64,000 bases of DNA. It comes from Ehretia macrophylla (lineage: Eukaryota; Streptophyta; Magnoliopsida; Boraginales; Ehretiaceae). The notes under the pieces were generated by a model. That model worked only from the letters and a program-made list of their open reading frames with translations, was not told where the DNA came from and made no database searches. The translations under genes and the position numbers were made by a program. Shown here in pieces: positions 58,596-64,000 of the stretch (position 1 is the first letter of the stretch; each line of letters opens with the position of its first letter). The stretch is taken from contig CM075781.1 in the NCBI GenBank assembly GCA_037974665.1, positions 35,565,235 to 35,629,234 on the forward strand. Direction: 5' to 3'.

Positions 58596-59446
58596 TGTTA
58601 ACATCAAAATTGGGTTTGGACTCATGATCCAATCACGACGATTCACTTAACCCCGATCGACGCACGGTTATTGGGTCAAGGCCCATATACGATACTATGA
58701 ATTGTAGCCTACTCCCAAGTTAGGTCCTATAAAGCCCGAAGTTCTCGGCTAAGCCCGCATGGCGGCGCCGTCCTACACGAGCAACCAAGGATAAACTCTA
58801 ATCTAGCTCGGACTCTATCAGATATCTCCGAGTAAGCGGTCAAGGAGACATTCCAATAGACTAGACTACTGGTAGCGGACGACTATCAACAAACTCGAGA
58901 TAAAGATCAACTATATCCTACGGGATAAGAGATTACTCTCTTGAAGTAGTCCATTCGAGATCCAAGTCCCAAGGGATAAACGACCCCAGACTTGGCACAA
59001 TTGTCGAGACTACGAGAAGCAGACGACCACCAAATGACTTAGGATGGAGACTACCTCTATCCTACGCGATAAGCGATCATGTAGTCTACTAGGAATACAA
59101 AACCCAAGAGTCCGTGACTCTTGGCCTACCCACACTTATAAGTAGGCCATGCCTGTACAAGGAAAGGGCATCAAGTATTAGCCACACCCAGCAATACTTT
59201 ACCTCTCTCCCTTACGAAATCATAACCTACTCTCCCCATATCAATGCCGCAACCATGGTAGTCTCCGATTATCCTTCCTTATAATCCTCGTTTGCTTCCC
59301 TCTTCCGATACATTACTGACTTGAGCATCGGAGTGTCTCCAACCGGCACCACACCGATATCCTAAGACTCACGTCGTTCTATCACTTTCTGTCCTTGTAG
59401 GTTGCTGGTAGCCCGCAACTCGTGATTGTAGATTTTGACGTCTACA
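58596..59446 (+). repeat. 5' LTR of Tat element copy B (851 bp)
   Basis: TGTTAACATC...TTGACGTCTACA, homologous throughout to 3426-4275. Confidence 0.9.
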
Positions 59447-59470
59447 ATTTGGCGCCCACCGTAGGGCCCT
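59447..59470 (+). other. Putative primer-binding site region
   Basis: TTTGGCGCCCACCGTAGGG directly after the LTR is the type of sequence found at this place in many plant Ty3/gypsy elements. I do not assign the tRNA. Confidence 0.6.
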
Positions 59471-59533
59471 AGCAACTTAGTTACCCTAACATAAGGCTAC
59501 AAACTCTTGATCACTATTACTTTCGACAAAAGC

Positions 59534-62500
59534 CATAGCTGAAAGCAACATTCAAAATGATATCCAGGCACAGATAGAGGCCTTGATGACCGAGATGAAA
59601 GTATGCAAGGAAAAACTTAAGGAGTTCGAGATGGAAAACACTGTCTTTCGCCAGGAGAATATCGAGCTAGAGGAAAGGGTCAATACCCTCACAACAACCA
59701 CCACCCCTTTGAACCGCGGGAAGGCAATTGCCCATGGTGAGATAGTAGCGCCCATGCAATCCTTTGGATCCACACCCCAGCAGACGCCCGGAAGTGGAAT
59801 CTACCTCCAAACCACTGTCACAACTGAACGACCTCTAACACAACCAGCAGACGAGGGATGACCGAGCTGTGATATCCTTCGACGGTTCCAGGACATTGAG
59901 TCGCTCATCCAGAGGATTCCTGGGGTGCCTATCCCTATTAAGAGGAGTGCGGTAAATAGCTTTATCGACTCCCTGTTTGTTGTCACCATTGCACTGGTGG
60001 AGATCCCGGCTAAATTCAGCTTTCCGAACATGAGGCCTTATGATGGGACTACCGACCCTGATGATCACATAATGCAATACAACCAAAGGCTGTTCACCCT
60101 GGCCGTACCGCGAGATTCTAAGAAAGCATGTATGTGTAAGGGCTTCGGCTCTAGTTTGGTAGGACCAGCCTTGCAGTGGTATACTAACCTACCAAACAAC
60201 TATATTGCCTCATTTTCCCAACTGACAGACATGTTCGCGAAGCAATTCTCGAGTAGTAGGAAGTTAGAGAAACAGTCTGATGACCTCTACTTGATTGTAC
60301 AAAAGAGAGGCGAGCTCCTGCGCAACTTTGTAGGGAGGTTCAACAAGGAGAATGTAGCCATCCCCCAATGTAACATGGCCACGGCCATCTCAGCCTTTCG
60401 CAAGGGCCTGATCCCTAAGTCTGACTTATATAAGGAATTAACCAAGTACCCGTGCAAGACCACGGAGGATGCTCTGACAAAGGCTTGGGCTTAGATTAAG
60501 TGGGAAGAAGATGAGTCAAACTATCGCCCTTCACCACCGCGCCATGATAGGGATGATCGCCAGTACTCTCTAACGTTTGATCTTCATAGTAAAAGACGCG
60601 AGTCTTACCCTGCAGATGAACGAAGAAGTAAACGATCACGCGATGACAGGAGACCACTTGACTAGAGGCGAGACCGCAGCCCAGACATACGAAGAATGCC
60701 AGACTATAACCTCAGTATAGCTCTGACTGAGCTTGTTCATACTTTGAAGAGGATGGGCAACGTCGTCAAGTGGCCAGAGAAGATGAGGTCCCTCGCTGAC
60801 CGAAGAGATAAAACTAAGTGGTGCGACTTCTACGACGACCATGGGCACACAACTGAGGAATGCATTGGCCTAAAAAGAGAAGTCACGGAGTTGCTAAAGC
60901 AGGGCCACCTCACCCAGTTCTTGACCGACAGAGGGAAACAAACTATAGCCCAGCGAGAGGGAAAACAAAAGGCTCGAGAGGTCACCCCACCTGAGCCGCC
61001 ATGCCTTGAACGAACAGTGAATTACATCACTAGTGGATCAAAGGTCAGTGGTATTAGCCACTCAGCGGCGAGAAGATACGTTCGACCGGCAATCGGTTTT
61101 GGCTTAAGGCCTCGGCCACCTTGGGAATTCGAGCCTGAACAGATCATCACGTTCTCTAATAACGAAGCAGCCTACTTAGATGATCCACACCATGACGCCC
61201 TGGTGATAACATTAAAGGGTGGCCAACTGCCAAATCAAACGGATACTAGTCGACAACGGCAGCTCAACCAACGTCCTTATGCTAGATTCCCTTAGGGGAA
61301 TAAGGATCGATGATGCCTGTGTCACTTGTCGTTCAACCACCCTAATCGGGTTCAGCGGTGAACATAAAAGCACCATTAGAGAGATTGTCCTCCTAACCTA
61401 TGCCGAGGGCGTTAACCACAATACTCGATTCCTAGTGATAAACTATCTATCACCCTACAATATCATACTGGGGCGTCCATGGATCCATGAGATGAAAGTC
61501 ATTCTGTCAACCTACCACCAGGTAATCAAGTTCTCGACTAGTTGGGGAACAGGAAAAATAAGAGGAACTCTCGCGAATGCTACCGCTCTGCCCTGAGGAG
61601 GGCTGGCCATGACGTTCTATATCAGGTGGAGAAAACTACGACACGAGGTTACCCTGACCAACCTACCATAGAAGAGCTTGACGAAGTACAAATCCACCCC
61701 GACTATCCAGATCATGTCGTTCAAATCGGCTCAAAGTTAAAGCCAGGACTGCGCGACCAGTTGGTAGATTTCCTTAGCCATCACTACGACTGCTTCGCTT
61801 GGTCTCATGCGAACATGACTTGAATTGACCCGGCAATCATGGTTTACAAACTACAAGTCGACCTAACGTATCCTCTTATGAAATAGAAATGGAGGAAGTT
61901 CGCAGTAGAGAGGAATTGTATCATCAATGAAGAGGTTCAGAAGCTGATTGACATTGGATCCATTCGCGAGGTCCTCTACCCTGATTGGTTGGTGAATGTG
62001 GCGGTTGTAAAGAAGAAGAATGGTAAGTGGAGAGTTTGTATCGACTTTACAGACCTGAACAAGGTATGCCCGAAAGACTTTTTTCCTCTCCTGCACATAG
62101 ACACAATGGTGGATGCAACGGCAGGACATGAGCTCCTCACTTTAATGGATGTTTTTTCCGGCTACAACCAAATACTCATGCATCCAAAGGATCAAGAGAA
62201 GATAGTGTTCATCACTGAACGAGGGATATACTGCTACAAAGTCATGCCCTTTGGCTTTAAGAACGTTGGTGCAACCTACCAACGTTTGGCCAATAAGATG
62301 TTCGTTGATTTGCTGGGACAAACCATGGAGGTTTACATCGACGACATGCTAGTGAAATCTCTTATTGCGGAAGACCACCTGAGTCATTTGCACCAAACGT
62401 TCAAAATTTTGAAGAAATACAACATGAAGCTGAATCCCACGAAATGTTCCTTCGGGGTCATCTCTGGAAAGTTCTTGGGATACTTAGTCACCCAGCGCGG

Positions 62501-64000
62501 GATCGAGGCCCACCCGGATCAAATAAGGTCCATCTTTAATATTCCGTCTCCGACTAATATCAAAGAAGTGCAGAAGCTCACTGGGAGGCTCACAGCTCTA
62601 ACTAGGTTTATTTCATAGTCCTTTGAGAAGTGTCACACCTTCTTCGATCCCCTCCGAAAAAATAAGGACTTTGTTTGGACACCTGCCTGTGAAGAGGCTC
62701 TACAACAACTTAAGGCGTACCTTACCAGCCCACCGCTGCTCTCAAAGCTGAAAGATGGTGAAACCCTTCTAATCTACTTGGTTGTCTCAGAGACCGCCAT
62801 AAGTGCTATCTTGGTACGAGAGGAAAGAAGGAAACAACACCTAGTCTACTATACAAGCAGAGCTCTGGTCGATGCCGAGACCAGGTATAGTCAGCTGGAG
62901 AAGCTAGCATTGGGCCTCGTCAACGCGGCACGCAAATTAAGGCCATACTTCCAATGCCATCCAATAATAGTGCTGACAATCTTTCCCCTCAAGTCCGTAC
63001 TATATAAACCGCAACTCTCTGGACGATTGTCAAAGTGGGCAATCGAGCTTAGAGAGTATGAAATCTCCTATCAGCCATGGACTACAATCAAATCACAAGC
63101 CCTGGCGGACTTTGTGGTAGACTTCACGCCCGGCATCCACTTATTAGCTGAGAAGGAGTTGTTGTGCCTAAGTGTCTCATTGGAACAAGGGAGATGGACG
63201 TTGAACGTGGATGGGGCAAGTAACGCCAAGGGTATCGGCGTCAAGTTAGTGTTACAGTCTCCCGAGGGGGACGTCATTGAGCAATCGATCAAGTGTGGTT
63301 TCAAAGCCACCAACAACGAAGCAGAGTACAAATCCCTAATTGCGGGACTCACTTTGGCCAAGGAGATGAACGTCAAGAGGATAACTGTCAACAATGATTC
63401 GCAGTTAGTAGTCAACCAGATCCTAAGAACCTACCAAGCAAGAGGCAACAAGATGGCAGCCTACTTGTCGCTTGCCAAAGGGCTACATGCAGCTTTCGAG
63501 GAGTTCGAGATAAAGAAGTTAAGTAATGAAGAAAATAGCCACGCCGATGCTCTAGAGGCCCTAGGGGCATCCACCCAAGTAGTAGTTCCTAAGGTGGTTC
63601 CCGTCGTCTACCTTTAGTTGCCCGCCGTATGGAAAAAAAAGTGGGAAGAGGTAACATGTATCAGTGATACGTCATCTTGGATGACTCCTATCATTCAGTA
63701 TATCCGAGATGACATCCTACCTGAGGATCGTAATGAGGCGCGAAAGCTCAAAGCCAAAGCGGCCAGGTTCTGTCTCATTGAGGGAAAGCTCTACAAGAGG
63801 TCTTATTCCGGGCCCTACCTTCGATGCATCAATAAGGAAGATTCTGATTACGTCCTAGCCGAACTACATGAAGGATAGTGCGGCAACCATTCCGGAGCAT
63901 GCAGCCTCGCCAATAGGGCACTGACAGCAGGGTACTACTGGCTTACTATCCGTGCCGACAGCATAGAGTATGTGAAAAGATGCGACAATTGCCAGAGGTT
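59534..64000 (+). pseudogene. Tat gag-pol polyprotein gene, broken, truncated by window end
   Basis: Frame 3 throughout except the protease. The probable start reads ATA in a GCC-ATA-GCT context at 59534. Gag contains FPNMRPYDGTTDPDDHIMQY and a zinc knuckle-like CDFYDDHGHTTEEC (60822-60863). The protease (LVDNGSS, Asp at 61251) is in frame 1, between two frameshifts (about 61215 and 61590). RT shows VCIDFTDLNKVCPKD, LMDVFSGYNQI and YIDDM (62334). The first RNase H (YLVVSETAISAILV, YYTSRAL) is followed by the second, archaeal-type one (NVDGASN, NNEAEYK, NNDSQLV, SHADALE). The integrase zinc site starts with HEG, NHSG and RCDNCQR. Stops: about 59860, 60492, 60663, 61821, 61884, 62616, 63615 and 63876. 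Non-functional. Confidence 0.9.

Larger units (their letters stand above)
58596..64000 (+). mobile_element. 5' part of a Tat-lineage Ty3/gypsy retrotransposon (copy B)
   Basis: 5' LTR, primer site and gag-pol in the order gag, protease, RT, RNase H, second (archaeal-type) RNase H, integrase. The double RNase H is the hallmark of the Tat lineage (Retand, Grande, Ogre). The window ends inside the integrase zinc-binding region. Candidate target-site bases before the LTR are CGGGG. Confidence 0.9.

Overview
This is nuclear DNA from a flowering plant, most likely a eudicot. Genes have introns with GT/AG borders, and the families present are plant ones: a TPS-g type terpene synthase, a FAR1/FHY3-like MULE-derived gene, a plant FYVE/coiled-coil gene, and Tat-lineage Ty3/gypsy, Ty1/copia, PIF/Harbinger, hAT and CACTA-like elements. 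The species cannot be fixed from the sequence. The terpene synthase reminds me of asterid linalool/nerolidol synthases, which is only a hint. The window is gene-poor, AT-rich and dominated by mobile DNA at many stages of decay.

Layout. 1-647: end of an LTR resembling Del/Tekay elements, inserted into 648-4275, the 3' part of a Tat-lineage Ty3/gypsy element (decayed antisense ORF, repeat-rich 3' region, polypurine tract, 850-bp LTR). 4.3-14.8 kb: no live gene; small elements (Tourist-like, SINE, hAT-like, TRIM, foldbacks, CACTA and LINE relics) and a relic terpene synthase exon. 14.8-24.6 kb: two tandem arrays, a FAR1-like transposase-derived pseudogene (+), an open GRF zinc-finger membrane protein gene (+), and a Ulp1-like protease pseudogene (-). 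This combination looks like the contents of a large Mutator-like element. 27.5-36.8 kb: a FYVE-domain gene without its first exon and with three in-frame stops. Its large intron holds a complete 5.0-kb PIF/Harbinger element with TIRs, TTA target duplication and both element genes, all decayed. 38.1-45.3 kb: CACTA-like and TRIM fragments, a DUF4283/zinc-knuckle LINE-type ORF relic, and a decayed Ty1/copia element whose 5' LTR is fused to a second piece of its own gag. 45.7-50.3 kb: a seven-exon TPS-g type terpene synthase, intact apart from one 1-nt deletion. 50.6-56.4 kb: nested terminal-inverted-repeat elements with recognisable target duplications. 58.6-64 kb: the 5' part of a second Tat element (LTR, primer site, gag, protease, RT, two RNase H domains, start of integrase), cut by the window end.

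Little here can be working as written. The clearest open reading frame of a recognisable protein is the GRF zinc-finger gene; the terpene synthase is next. The other larger coding regions carry nonsense changes, many in tryptophan codons, as expected for old, methylated repeat DNA. The most surprising structural point is that the Tat 3' LTR at the left and the Tat 5' LTR at the right sit in what look like the two complementary halves of one small TRIM-like repeat with matching target-site bases. That suggests a tandem duplication of the intervening 54 kb or an assembly join.
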